Positions 45,735 to 56,459 of a DNA stretch of 64,000 bases are shown piece after piece; the first letter of the stretch is position 1, and each line of letters begins with the position of its first letter. Made by a program: the position numbers and the translations under genes. The stretch is from Mesostigma viride (taxonomy: Eukaryota; Streptophyta; Mesostigmatophyceae; Mesostigmatales; Mesostigmataceae): NCBI GenBank assembly GCA_009746045.1, contig RPFO01001313.1:62001-126000 (forward strand), given 5' to 3'. Under the pieces are notes generated by a model. That model searched no databases and was not told where the DNA came from. It worked only from the letters and a program-made list of their open reading frames with translations.

Positions 45735-48700
45735 ATGACCGCCCCAGCGAATGGGATGTCCACCTCCTTCGGGAGCGTGCCAAGCCGTTACCAATGGCGA
45801 CCCAGGCGTATCCATTCCCACACCAGCGATTACGCTCCTACCTCCGCGGGACGGCGAAGCTCTGTCCAATCGACTCCTCCGCGCGCCCTAATTGGCCGCT
45901 GTCGAAAAGATCACGCATTGCTCAGCGTGCTTTCCCGGAGAGAGGTCCATCTACTTCAAGGAATCCCCCGTGCTCGGCCCAAGAGGGCGTCACGAGGAAC
46001 GGTTCTTTTCGCTCGCTCCGACGACGCGTCGAAAGCCGACCCGGCGGCGGCGATCCAGTACACGCCGCTCCCCGAGGCCCAAGACCTGCCGTTGCCCAGT
46101 TTGACCACGTGTCCCGAGGACGAGAATGTAAGATGTGGGAGCTTGTGAAACGTTGCGACCCCTGGGTTGGCATGGGAGGGGCCACACCCAACGTGTCACC
46201 CATCATCTGCTCATGTGCCACCCAGAATCCCCTGTCTGCGGCCCAATGACGCAACTCCGTCGAATCCACGTCCTGTCGCCCAATCACCTTAAAATTGTCA
46301 ATACCCTTTATGCTGCCCCTTTTTGCTACCCAATTACCTAAATCTTCTTAATCCCTTGATGTTATTTGCTAGATCTCCTGCCTATGGTGGCGCTGCATGT
46401 AACTCGGACGACCTCTCTCCCTCAGCCCCTTTCCCTGCCCATCCTGCTGTGACTGCTACTTCTATCGATCCGTGGCTGCCCCACCCACATGCCCCTTTCC
46501 ACCACCCGACGCCCCTTCCCCCGCCCGCATGCCCAGTTCCACCACCCGATGCCCTTTTCCACCAACCACAGGCCCCTTTCCATTGAAAATTCACTCTTGC
46601 GGGGTTCACCCCTGTCCACTTGGTGGTGCGGTGCCTCCCCTGTCACTCCTTTCTCTTGACCAATCATTCTCTTAGACCCCTTATATGACTGTTTTCTCTT
46701 GGCCATTTCCTCCCCCTCCTTTTCACTTGGCTGTTCTTGGCCAAGCGCCCTACACGGGCACCGATGCCGTCTGGGCTTTGTATGCGGCAGGGTGGAGGCT
46801 CCTCCCCGTTGTGTAAAGGGGTCGAAGTTTCCTTTATTTTTATTGGTACCTACGTGACGCAATCTACGTGATTAGTAATTAATTCATTAATTAGTGAGGC
46901 AGCGTTGAGCCTGGCCCGTAGATATTTTTTTCCATAGATAGATTGTTTGAATGACCGTTCAAAAGCCGCGAAACAAAAAAACATCCAGGGTATCTGAATA
47001 TCAATAGTTCTGCATGTACCTGTTATCTCAGTTATCTCAGTTAAGCATGAATAGGTCACCCCTGAGTGGGCGGTCCACAGATTGGGCAACTCATGCGCCA
47101 GCCCAATCTGTTGCCAAAGATTCATGCGTGGTTCATGCGTGGTGACTGTGAATGCCTTGGTGTGCTGCTGCTACCCCTCCCTCCCCCCTTTTCCTTCCCG
47201 CAGTGCCTCTCTCCCTTCCCCCCCCCCCCCCCCCTCTTTCCCATTTTCCTTATACCCCCCCCCCCTTTCCTATTTCATTAATACCCCCAGTAATCAGTCC
47301 CAATTACCAGTTCTAACCCCATTCTCTCCCTCCTCCTGCCCCCCCTCTGATCCCCTGCCCGCACTTTACCCTCCCACCCTCCAGTCGGTCCCCATGTATG
47401 TGATGCTGCCGCTCGACACGGTCACTATAGTGAACACTCTGAACCACGTCAAGGCCCTGAACGCGGGCCTGCGCGCGCTCAAGATGATCGGCGTGCGCGG
47501 CGTGATGGTCGACGTGTGGTGGGGCATCGTGGAGGCTGACCGGCCCAAGCACTACGACTGGTCCGCGTACAAGGCCCTCATGCGGCTGATCAAGGCAGCA
47601 GGGTTGCGGGTGCAGGCAGTCATGTCGTTCCACGCGTGTGGCGGCAACGTGGGCGACTGCTGCCAGGTCGGCCTCCCGCGATGGGTCTTAGAGGCAGCAG
47701 AGGAAAACCCGGATGTGCTGTACACCGACAAGTGAGTGTGCGCGTCACGCTAGTGGGGCCACTGTGGCTGTGTGGATTATCCTAACAAATAGTATCCTAA
47801 CAAATAACAGCATGCCGTACGGGGCGCCGGCTGTACCGGGAAGCACCAGGATATTCCCGAGGGGTTGTGCCCATGTGCTTGACAAGGGGGGCGAGGACAG
47901 TTGGGTTTGGCAAGGCAACCGCCCAAGCATGGTAGTGACCAGTATATTGACCAATGGGTCTAGTACAGTATGCTAGTGCTTGGCAAGGCAAACCCCATAG
48001 GGTTTGGGTTATAAAATTGTGGCAGCGAGCTGGGTGGTTGGCAGTGTGGTGCCGCTTGTTTGCGGCAACCAGTGCCATGCCACCGTGCGGCATCCGTAGA
48101 AGGATGAGGGCTAAGACATGAAGGCCACGGCGGCGCTAAGGGAGTGGGGGGGGGATTGATCTGGCGGGGGAGAGGCAGGAAAGAGGGTGGCATCCTTGGT
48201 TGGTTTCTCGGGTTGGTTAGCTGGTCATTTGGGTTGGTGAGCTGGTTCTTGGGTTGGTTAGCTGGTTATGTGGCAGGAGAGATTGCGTGCTGGCAGCCCG
48301 GTTGGCAGCCAGGTAAGGACTGAGGGATTGGACCCGTCGCCGACGTTTTCTTGTTAACTGTTTGAGTCATCGCTGAAAACTTTTTTGGGGGGGGCGCGTG
48401 CGCGAGCATGACTTTTCTTTCTCTTTAAAGCCTTAAAAGTGCTGAAGGCGGTTCTGTTTGCGCTCCCTTCCAATAGTATCTAGTGCCTTGTGGAATTAAC
48501 AATCCGCATTTAGCGGAACTGCCTACCTTTCCCAGATGCGTTCGATTCCACCACTAGTGCACGCCTGCGTGTCTCCGACGCCAGCACTCCCCTGGGTTGT
48601 ACAAAACCCTTGCGGTGAGTGGCAGCATACGAGCACCCCGATGGGTTGCACAACCCCCTTCCCGTGAATGGCAGCAAGCATCCTTTTTTTATTACAAGTT

Positions 48701-49214
48701 GTTCCAGTGACTGCCAGTATGCTCTGCTTGCCTGCTCACATGCTCTGTTTGCCTGCCTGCTGACGCGCTCTGTTTGCCTGCCTGCTGACACGCTCTGTTT
48801 GATTGCCTGCTGACACCCACTGCTTGACCATGCTCTCCCTGTTGTACCCATCCTCTTCACTACGCCTGCCCTGCCCTTCCCCCCCCCCCCCCCCCCCCTG
48901 CCCCAACCTTCCACTGCGTCCTGCAACACCATCGTCATTGTAAATCTTGTTGTTTTCATGATCGCCCTCGCCCTCGCCCTCGCCCTCGCCCTCGCCCTCG
49001 CCCTCGCCCTCGCCCTCGCCCTCGCCCTCGCCCTCGCCCTCGCCCTCGCCCTCGCCCTCGCCCTCGCCCTCGCCCTCGCCCTCGCCCTCGCCCTCGCCCT
49101 CGCCCTCGCCCTCGCCCTCGCCCTCGCCCTCGCCCTCGCCCTCGCCCTCGCCCTCGCCCTCGCCCACGCCCACGCCCACGCCCACGCCCACGCCCACGCC
49201 CACGCCCTCAACCT

Positions 49215-49267
<53 letters not shown>

Positions 49268-52200
49268 TCGCCCTCGCCCCCGCCCCCGCCCCCGCCCCGC
49301 CCCCGCCCCCGCCCCCGCCCCCGCCCGCCCCCCGCCCCCGCCCCGCCCCCGCCCCGCCCCCGCCCCCGCCCCCGCCCCCGCCCCGCCCCGGCCCGGCCCC
49401 GGCCCCGGCCCCGGCCCCGGCCCCCGGCCCGCCCCCGCCCCCGCCCCCGCCCCCGCCCTTGCCCCCGTCATCGCCATCGCCATCGTCATCGCCCTCGCCT
49501 ATCCCCACACAAACACCACCAACTAAAAACAAGAACTACCACTACTACTACCAACTACCACCACCACCACCACCACCACCACCACCACCACCACCACCAC
49601 CACCACCACCACCACCACCACCACCACCACCACCACCACCACCACCACCACCACCACCACCACCACCACCACCACCACCAGGCTGGGCATGCGCAACGGC
49701 GAGTACCTCTCCCTTGGCGTCGACAACATCCCCCTCTTCCACGGGCGCACGCCCATTGCCATCTACTATGACTTCATGCGCTCCTTCCGCGAGAACTTCG
49801 CGGATGTCATCGGCGACGTCATCCAGGAGGTCACCATCGGCCTCGGCCCCGCGGGCGAGCTCCGCTACCCCTCCTACCCTGAGAATGGCGGCCGGTGGCG
49901 CTTCCCTGGAATCGGGGAGTTCCAGTGCTACGACCGCTACATGCGCGCAAACCTCCGTGCGTGCGCGCTCCAGGCGGGCGTGCCCGCGGAGTGGGGCGTC
50001 CGCCCCCCCAAGGGTGCGGGGAACTACATGTCCCGCCCGGACGACACAAACTTCTTCCGCAAGATCGGCGGCCAGGGCCTGGGCAAGAAATGGTCCGCGG
50101 TCATCGCCAGCAAGCCGATAAACGACCGAGAGGTCGCCGAGTTCCCCCGGAGCGGCCTCCCCGAGGGCGCAGACCATTTTGAGTCAGCCAAGGGCAACTT
50201 CTTCCTGCAGTGGTACGCGGAGTCGCTAGTCGCGCACGGCGACCGGGTCATGACAGCGGCCTCGGCCGCGTTCGCCGACACCGGGCTCAAGCTGCACGCC
50301 AAGCTCCCCGGAATCCACTGGTGGTACCAGCACCCATCCCACGCGGCGGAGCTCACGGCGGGGTACTACATGACGTGGCGGCACAACGGGTGAGGGGGGG
50401 GGGACCTAGCGATGGCACCATGGGTAGGGGGGCAGTGTCCATGAGTGCTGCCAACGGGTAAGGAGAAATAGCACCCTAATGCAGGCTCCTGCATGGTGTG
50501 GTGGCAGAACAGGTAGGGAGCGGGAGGTATCTGTTGATGGCACTGATGGGAAAGAGGGTGGATCTTTCTTTTTTTTTATTTAAGGGGAAAAGTAGCTATT
50601 TATGGCAGTTATGGGAAGGGGGTGGAGGCACTTTCTGTTGTGGCACAATAGATTGGTAAGGTGAGGAGGCATTTTTCTTCTTTCCACAACGGGAAAGAAG
50701 GGGACCTATGAGAGTACCTGTGATTGGCACTGTGGATGAGGGGGAACGCTCTTTGTGTTGTGTCCGAGGGAACGAAAGAAAGAATAAAAACCGGGGGGGG
50801 GGGGGGAATGACTATATTTGGCACAGTTGGTTAGGAGAGCAAATGTTCATTTGTTATTTGGGTGAGACAGGGGGGGCATGATGTTTTCAACTCATTGCCT
50901 AGCCTCCTTTTCTTCTTTCTCGCACGAATCGAGCACGCGCCATCTGCCTGTTGTCAATTTTTTTATGCCTCTTTCCCCCTCTGCCCTTCCTTTTATTTTG
51001 CATACCCGGTCTCCATGCTGGTGTATTGTAATTGTAATAATAATCATTAATAAATGGACTTGTCATGTACATCCCCGGTAATGACGTCGGTTTTGTCTCT
51101 TTGATCCTTTGACCTACTCCCCCTGGCGCAGACCTAGTGCACATGCGCGCATGCATATCTCCCCCGATGTTTGGCAACAGCGACCCGGTTGCCTGCCAGC
51201 TGGCACCGCCTGACGCCTAATGTCTCTTATCCGGCCACAGTTGCCACCGCTGATGGGATGGTTTGCGGCGACAGCCGCGATCTTTGGGCTGTTCCCACAA
51301 GCACTCGCCCAACACCCAGCCATTTGCTCACCTCATCCGTTCACTGCCCCCCTCCCTTCTCCCCCCCCCTTCATTTCCTCTGCCCCCCCTCCCCCTCTAC
51401 CCCCCATTACATGTCGATCGCCCTCAAGCTGGCCAGACGCATGCCCTTCTTGTACTCCACTATTTACGACTGTCCTTGGCGGCTCTCTTCCCCCCGCATT
51501 CCTCTACTCCCCCTCTCCTTCTACCTCCCAGTTGCGTGTCGGTCGCCTGCGTGCTTGCCAGATACATGCCCCCAATGTACTCAACTATGAACAAGTAGCT
51601 TTGGCTGCTGTCTTCCCCCCCTGACCTCCTCTACTCCCTCCCCTGACCCCTGGCAGATACGAGTCCGTCGTGCGCATGCTCGCCAAGCACAAGGCCGTGC
51701 TCAACTTCACCTGTGCCGAGATGCGCGATGACGAGCAGCCCGGGGAGGCGCTCTGCTCACCCCAAGAGCTGCTCCTCAACGTGCGGCGGACCGCGGCGCG
51801 CGCGGGTGTGCCCATCGCGGGGGAGAACGCGCTCCCCCGCTACGACTCCCTTGCCTACCAGCACATCGTGTACAACGCGTATGCGTTCCACGACCTCTCG
51901 CTCCCGCGCATGGAGGCCTTCACGTACCTCCGCATGGGCGAGCACCTGTTCCAGCCCGCCAACTGGCGCCTGTTTGTCAAGTTTGCCGACATCATGCACC
52001 ATGCGGACGTGCTGTACAGCGAGACGGAGGGCGTGTCCAGCGTGGACGAGGCCGAGTTTGATCGCACAGTCCACACGCTTCTAAAAATGGAGCACGTGGA
52101 GCTGTCCAACACGATACTCGGGCGGGGGCGGCGCGAGGGCAAGAAGTGGACGATGGGTGGGGCGGGGGGCAGCAGCGGGGGGGCCAGCGCGTGGCAGGAC

Positions 52201-52332
52201 GCGGGCGGTAATAACCCGGGGGGGGGGAGCAGTGGGGGGCTGTCGGGGGCCCCCGCGACGGTGTCGTCTCTGCGCCAGCCGCGATCTTTTGTGAAGACGC
52301 GGGAGCTGGGGGGGGCTGACTTGCGGGCATAG
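45735..52332 (+). CDS. BAM: Beta-amylase (plant type, GH14), putatively plastid-targeted
   Basis: Hydrolyses alpha-1,4-glucan from the non-reducing end, releasing maltose. Four exons, 45735-46127, 47385-47731, 49682-50389 and 51657-52332, total 2124 nt and 707 residues, all phases consistent. Exon 1 (131 residues) is rich in Ser, Arg, Pro and Ala and resembles a transit peptide followed by an acidic linker, so starch turnover in the plastid is inferred. The GH14 barrel begins at [10 protein letters not shown] and shows VWWGIVE, the flexible-loop string [12 protein letters not shown] (usual Gln replaced by Ala), [12 protein letters not shown] with catalytic acid Glu306, GEFQCYDRY, and [14 protein letters not shown] with catalytic base Glu504. 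The 198-residue spacing agrees with the family. The C-terminal 70 residues are Gly/Ser-rich and probably disordered. Exon 1 is assigned by frame and donor fit and is less certain than the rest. Confidence 0.94.
47925..48015. repeat. Dispersed repeat shared with paralog A intron, copy 2
   Basis: AGTGACCAGTATATTGACCA, ATGGGTCTAGTACAGTATGC and TAGTGCTTGGCAAGGCAA correspond to 5760-5830. The rest of intron 2 up to 48.9 kb has no recognisable gene. Confidence 0.55.
48960..49500. repeat. (CTCGCC)n and related C-rich hexamers in beta-amylase intron 2
   Basis: About 34 CTCGCC units, then CCACGC, CCGCGC and CCCCGC/CCCCGG variants. It generates spurious dipeptide ORFs (Ala-Leu, Gly-Glu, Arg-Ala). Confidence 0.96.
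49550..49680. repeat. (CCA)n tract forming the exon 3 acceptor of beta-amylase
   Basis: About 40 CCA/ACC trinucleotides running directly into the acceptor. The AG of the 3' splice site is made by the last CCA followed by GG at 49681. Confidence 0.96.
50390..50720 (+). repeat. Echoes of beta-amylase exon 3 3' end
   Basis: The real end ACGTGGCGGCACAACGG|GTGAGG (50374-50395) is echoed at about 50495-50517 (GGTGTGGTGGCAGAACAG|GTAGGG), 50448-50464 (GCCAACGG|GTAAGG) and, weaker, at 50637-50660 and 50680-50700. Confidence 0.7.
51400..51656 (+). repeat. Echoes of the beta-amylase exon 4 acceptor edge
   Basis: GCTGGCCAGACGCATGCCC (51429) and GCTTGCCAGATACATGCCCC (51552) precede the real CTGGCAGATACGAGTCC (51650). 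Each upstream copy is followed by GTACTC(A/C)ACTAT and pyrimidine-rich intron. Confidence 0.65.
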
Positions 52333-53279
52333 GCACCCGATCATGAAGCCCTGGGCGTGGAATTTCGGGGGCGGGCGTGGAATTTGGGGGGCGGGGTTTC
52401 CCGGGTGTCGCAGCGCAGAGACAGGAGCAGGATGTTTTGGAGTGGGGGGCTATTATGCGGGGGGCAATTGAGTTCAAGGAGACTACATGGGCCGTTTCTT
52501 CCCTCCTTTCCCCCCTTAGAAACAAAGTGATGCTAGTGATCTTAGAAGTGGTGTAGTCCTGCATGGCCCCCTGTTTTCTCCCTATTAGCACGGTGCCTGG
52601 GAGACTAGCCAGGGTCGTCAACTAGCCCGGTGGATGACTGAAGGACGGGCATGGCCCGGTGTCCATGAGACGAGCGCAGGCCTGAAAACTGTAGTATAGT
52701 GACCATAGTATCCGTGAGACACCCAGCATTATATCTGCATAGCATCAGCCTAAACACGAGAGTATGACCCTGTATGACAGGAGTTTCATCGTTTCGGGCA
52801 GATAGATGGGTTATGCCGGTGCGAGGGGTGCTCGTGTCGATTGGCAGCATAAGGCACACAGTGTCACGGCGGCACGGTTCTGGTAGTCCGTGTTTTTGAC
52901 CCCCTTGTGAGCGGGTGACATGTGGCAGTGAGCACTTGCATGCCATGCATGAAGGCTTGTCACAGAGTACTACGACTGGTGACAGGGGTCAGTGGATACA
53001 CACTGCCAGCGCACATTCGGTGTGTTGACAATGTGCGTACGGCCATGGACCTTGGCCCTGCCATTGTACACAACGTTAGCCCTTGCGAGGGCCATGCACC
53101 GGGGTTGGGCATGAGATGACCCAGGGGAACTATGCAGGGAGAGGATCTGGGGAGGGAGTAAAAGATAGGACACAGTGACAGGTGGAATGAATAAGGGATG
53201 GGTGAGGGGGATCTGGGGGGACCGGGTGGGAAGTTGTCCCCCCCATTTCTACGCCCCTGCATGAACCCAGTGAAGTGAC
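52333..53279. other. Beta-amylase 3' flank and unassigned sequence
   Basis: No gene recognised. G-rich just after the stop codon, then sequence of mixed composition. Short ORFs here have no family features. A poly(A) signal could not be assigned. Confidence 0.3.
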
Positions 53280-54195
53280 ATGTGAATGTGGTGACCTCTG
53301 AACGCTACCATAAAACAGCCGTGAAGGTGATCCACCGGTTTATTTATTGTCTGTCACGTATGATACTTTCCACATTATCAAGTGAAACTGTACAACACTG
53401 TAACGACTAAAAATGATCATCAACATCATCCACAGTCCAATATGAAAGATCTTTTACCTGGGTTGCTTTCCTGAGTCGCAGAACTTCAAGTATCCGAGCA
53501 ACGTTGAGATGGAAATTCCACAGCACGTGATTTAGGGAATCACAACCCCTTGTAGACACAAAGACAAGCTCGTGTATAGACGGCCTCTGTGGAACTGAAG
53601 GTCGTCTATAGCCAAGGGGCTCTTATGGATTGGACAACAAAGCCAAGCTTTATTATACCATGGTGAATCAAAACCAACGTAGCAACAATGGCGACCCCAC
53701 GTCCTTGATATCGACGTGCTTGTCGAGCTTGCTCCAACCTTAGCCTGAAGAGAACCAATCAGAACCATGGAATCCTATACAAGATCTTCGTATCCATCCT
53801 AGTCACACAAAACAGAACAACACCACACACAGCCTGGCAGAATCTTTCCATGAGATCTTAATCTGTCGTGAGCACTGAAGTCCCAAAGGAGCATTTAAGA
53901 CTCAATAGTACCAACTAACAAACTACAACCCCACGTGGATCAGGCCACGACCAATGAGGGCTCCTATCAGTAGTATCAGCCAACAAACTACAACCCTACG
54001 TGGATCAGGCCACGACCAATGAGGGTTCCTATCAGTTGGCTGACAAAGTATCAGCTCCAAGTACCGTCGTCTTAGAAACCTCATAACTTTCTCAATACTG
54101 ATCCAAAAGTCCTCGAATAAAAGCCAAACATTCACAAAACAAAGGATGTAACAACAAAGTCATTTTTGCTTGTTACATATCTCCCCCTCAAAACT
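53280..54195 (-). mobile_element. Putative 3' LTR/3' UTR and polypurine tract of the Ty3/gypsy element
   Basis: On the minus strand, after the last element ORF, the string AGTTTTGAGGGGGAGA (54194-54179) looks like a polypurine primer. It is followed by TGTAACAAG (from 54177), a plausible LTR start with the usual TG. Within it, 53930-54040 holds two copies of a roughly 70-bp block (GTGGATCAGGCCACGACCAA), and AATAAA lies near 53345 in sense. The LTR end cannot be fixed because the 5' LTR is not in the window. Confidence 0.4.
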
Positions 54196-54591
54196 GGACC
54201 TCCCAGGTCCAATAGCCAACTCTTGAAGGCAGAGGAACATTGAACAGAAATCCACCATCTCTTGGGAAAAGCAGATGGGTTTTTACATCCCTGAAAACAG
54301 GGCCTCCTATCTCATAACATCTAGTCACAGGTCTCTACAGCAAACAAGTCACTACCTTATCTACTATAAAGCCAGATAAACATTTCTCATAATACAAGGT
54401 CTTCCATTCAGCATCCTGGAACCTGGAACTCTGGACTGGAACATCAGAACTGGACTGGAGCCCCCCCCCATCATCCATCCTGGAATCCCCCCCTCACACC
54501 ACAATCCAAAGCACCTTCCATACTCTTCCCCCATCCTTCCCCATCCTCTTCCTGCACAGCTCTGTTCTTCACAGGCTATACCAATCCCCAT

Positions 54592-55065
54592 TCACCCATC
54601 CTTGCCCCTGGTCCCAAACAAGGGAAACTGCTCCACCATGTGAACCAAGTCTGGCCAGTTCCTGCTGACCTGCAGCACCATGCACGTCTCTGCAGCCCCT
54701 GCTGCCATCTGGGCAACATAACGCAGGCATGTCCCTGGGTAGGAGAGAAGCACCACAGACTGGCTCTCAGGATCCATCACCCAAGTAGAAGACGTCTTGT
54801 GCCTGCTCACCCATGACCTGTACGCCCACCAGAACTGGAGAAAGGTCTTGACCACTGACCACTTAGCACCTGTCAAAGGCACCAACACCCTCAATGGGGT
54901 CAGACGAACCTTGAGCTCCATGGTGAACTTAGGCAACCCTGGGCTGCAGAAAAGGTTGGATGTCTCCAAAGGGAAGCACCCATTGACCGAGCTGGAAGAA
55001 GAAGGAGCCAAGTCAAAATCTCCCTGCTGCACTGAAAACTCCAACAACTCCATGTAGGACCTCAC
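54592..55065 (-). CDS. Ty3/gypsy post-pol ORF C (unknown function)
   Basis: 157 codons on the minus strand, overlapping the preceding ORF B by 53 nt in another frame. No known domain recognised. It has hydrophobic and aromatic stretches (FLQFWWAYRSWV) and no zinc knuckle. Its position, downstream of integrase and chromodomain and before the polypurine tract, is where some plant Ty3/gypsy elements carry an extra ORF. It could also be a frame-shifted continuation of ORF B. Confidence 0.5.
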   Translation of the reverse strand: MRSYMELLEFSVQQGDFDLAPSSSSSVNGCFPLETSNLFCSPGLPKFTMELKVRLTPLRVLVPLTGAKWSVVKTFLQFWWAYRSWVSRHKTSSTWVMDPESQSVVLLSYPGTCLRYVAQMAAGAAETCMVLQVSRNWPDLVHMVEQFPLFGTRGKDG

Positions 55066-55486
55066 CCATGCTCACTGGCTGGAACTGCATGAAGGCTCCT
55101 TTCAAAGCCTCAGGCAAGGTGGTCAACATATCCTGCCCCTCTGCAGGTCTCATGTCAATCTCAGGTCCTGGAGTCAAGGCAAACATCCTGTGCAACAGGT
55201 GGCCCACAAAAGGAGAGCCAATCTCATACAGGCTGGTGTGCAACTGAGACAAGACCTCCTCCACATAACCCTCAGGGCTCACTTCCCCCTCCTCCCTGTT
55301 AAGGGCAGCCACTGCCTTGGCCAGCGTCTCACAATGCTCACAAGGTCCCATGCACTTCCTGTGATCCACATAGGCCACCACATTCTTGACAGGTACCACA
55401 TGACGAGGAATCTGAATGATGGGAGTGCTGCTGGAGCTGAGAGCTATGTTAACACCACTCCCCATCTGGGGCTGGGACAAGGACAA
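55013..55486 (-). CDS. Ty3/gypsy post-pol ORF B (unknown function)
   Basis: 157 codons on the minus strand, overlapping the upstream pol-containing ORF by 43 nt. It has a cysteine/histidine cluster (HRKCMGPCEHC) that could bind a metal, followed by acidic helical sequence (LAKAVAALNREEGEVSPEG). No known family recognised. The orderly overlaps with ORFs A and C suggest programmed frameshifting or recent frame loss rather than random decay. Confidence 0.5.
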   Translation of the reverse strand: MSLSQPQMGSGVNIALSSSSTPIIQIPRHVVPVKNVVAYVDHRKCMGPCEHCETLAKAVAALNREEGEVSPEGYVEEVLSQLHTSLYEIGSPFVGHLLHRMFALTPGPEIDMRPAEGQDMLTTLPEALKGAFMQFQPVSMGEVLHGVVGVFSAAGRF

Positions 55487-56459
55487 CCCCTGAGAAGCTC
55501 CTGTAGCTTATCCTGCTTGGAGATCACTGAATGCAAGAGCTTGTTAATGGTATCCATCTGCTGACCCCTCCTAAGGTCACGCCTGACAATACTGTCAAAC
55601 AGGGATTCCACATAACTCATGGGGTTGGGGTTTTCTGGATGCATACCCGTGACCCCTTCCTCCGTGGTGGCTCCCAGGCCCAAGTTGGGATACGTGAACT
55701 CCTCCTCCATCTGGGACCCACAGCATGCACGAAGGAACCATTCGTTAGTCCTGAGATATAGGAAGGGGAGCAGTGGTTTGCACCAACTCAGTATACCAAG
55801 AAGGAAGAGTGAGCCCCTTCTTTGGCAATACTCCTGGACCACTTCATGGCAGTGAGTCAAGTCAGACAACCACAGCCATGTGGCAGTAGACTCTAACTCT
55901 CCTTTCCAGTGCACCTTAAACTGCAGCTGCTTGGTCCTACCCTTTCCTTTGACTCTATGAGCCACCAGCTGCTCCACTTCATATATCCTCTCCCCCTCAG
56001 TATCCAGCTCAAATGGTAATGGAGCAGACAGGCGTCCCTGCAAGGTATTGCGTTTATACAGTTTAAGCTGGGCCAGGTGAAACACGTTAGTCTTAAGCCT
56101 CCAGTGGGAAGGCACCTGGACTTGAACTACAGTCCCATAGTGGAAGGTATTCAGGACAGGGTAAGGTCCCAACCACAAGGGTTGCAGTTTCCTGCATTGC
56201 TCCTTTTCAGGTAGCACACGATTAGCCTCCAAGAGCACCAGGTCACCAGGAGCCACAAAGGTGTGTGTAGCCAACATCTGTTGCCAAGCATTGTTTAAAT
56301 ACTTGTCCTGTGTATGCAACATCTGAGCAGCCACCATACTGTGAGCTTCCTGGAAGGATGCAATCAACTGGTGGACAGAGGTTAGGCGTCTTCTGAAGGG
56401 GCCTTCAGCATCCCTATCAGGTAACTCCAGGTCAAATGGAGTCAAGGGGCACTGGCCAT
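55444..56459 (-). pseudogene. Ty3/gypsy pol, C-terminal part (integrase end, chromodomain and tail)
   Basis: Starts right after the nested insertion and continues the integrase ORF in the same frame if the insertion and one CCAT duplicate are ignored. It carries the integrase C-terminal region typical of chromoviruses (GDLVLLEANRVLP, KLQPLWLGPYPVL, HLAQLKLYKR) and then a chromodomain-like segment (QFKVHWKGELESTATWLW, the usual W-E-P turn changed). About 120 residues without a recognised domain follow, ending at 55444. Confidence 0.8.

Noticed and set aside
48510-50121. Long Ala/Leu, Gly/Glu, Pro or Arg/Ala repeat ORFs
   Set aside because: Translations of (CTCGCC)n and (CCA)n simple repeats or of the antisense of beta-amylase exon 3.
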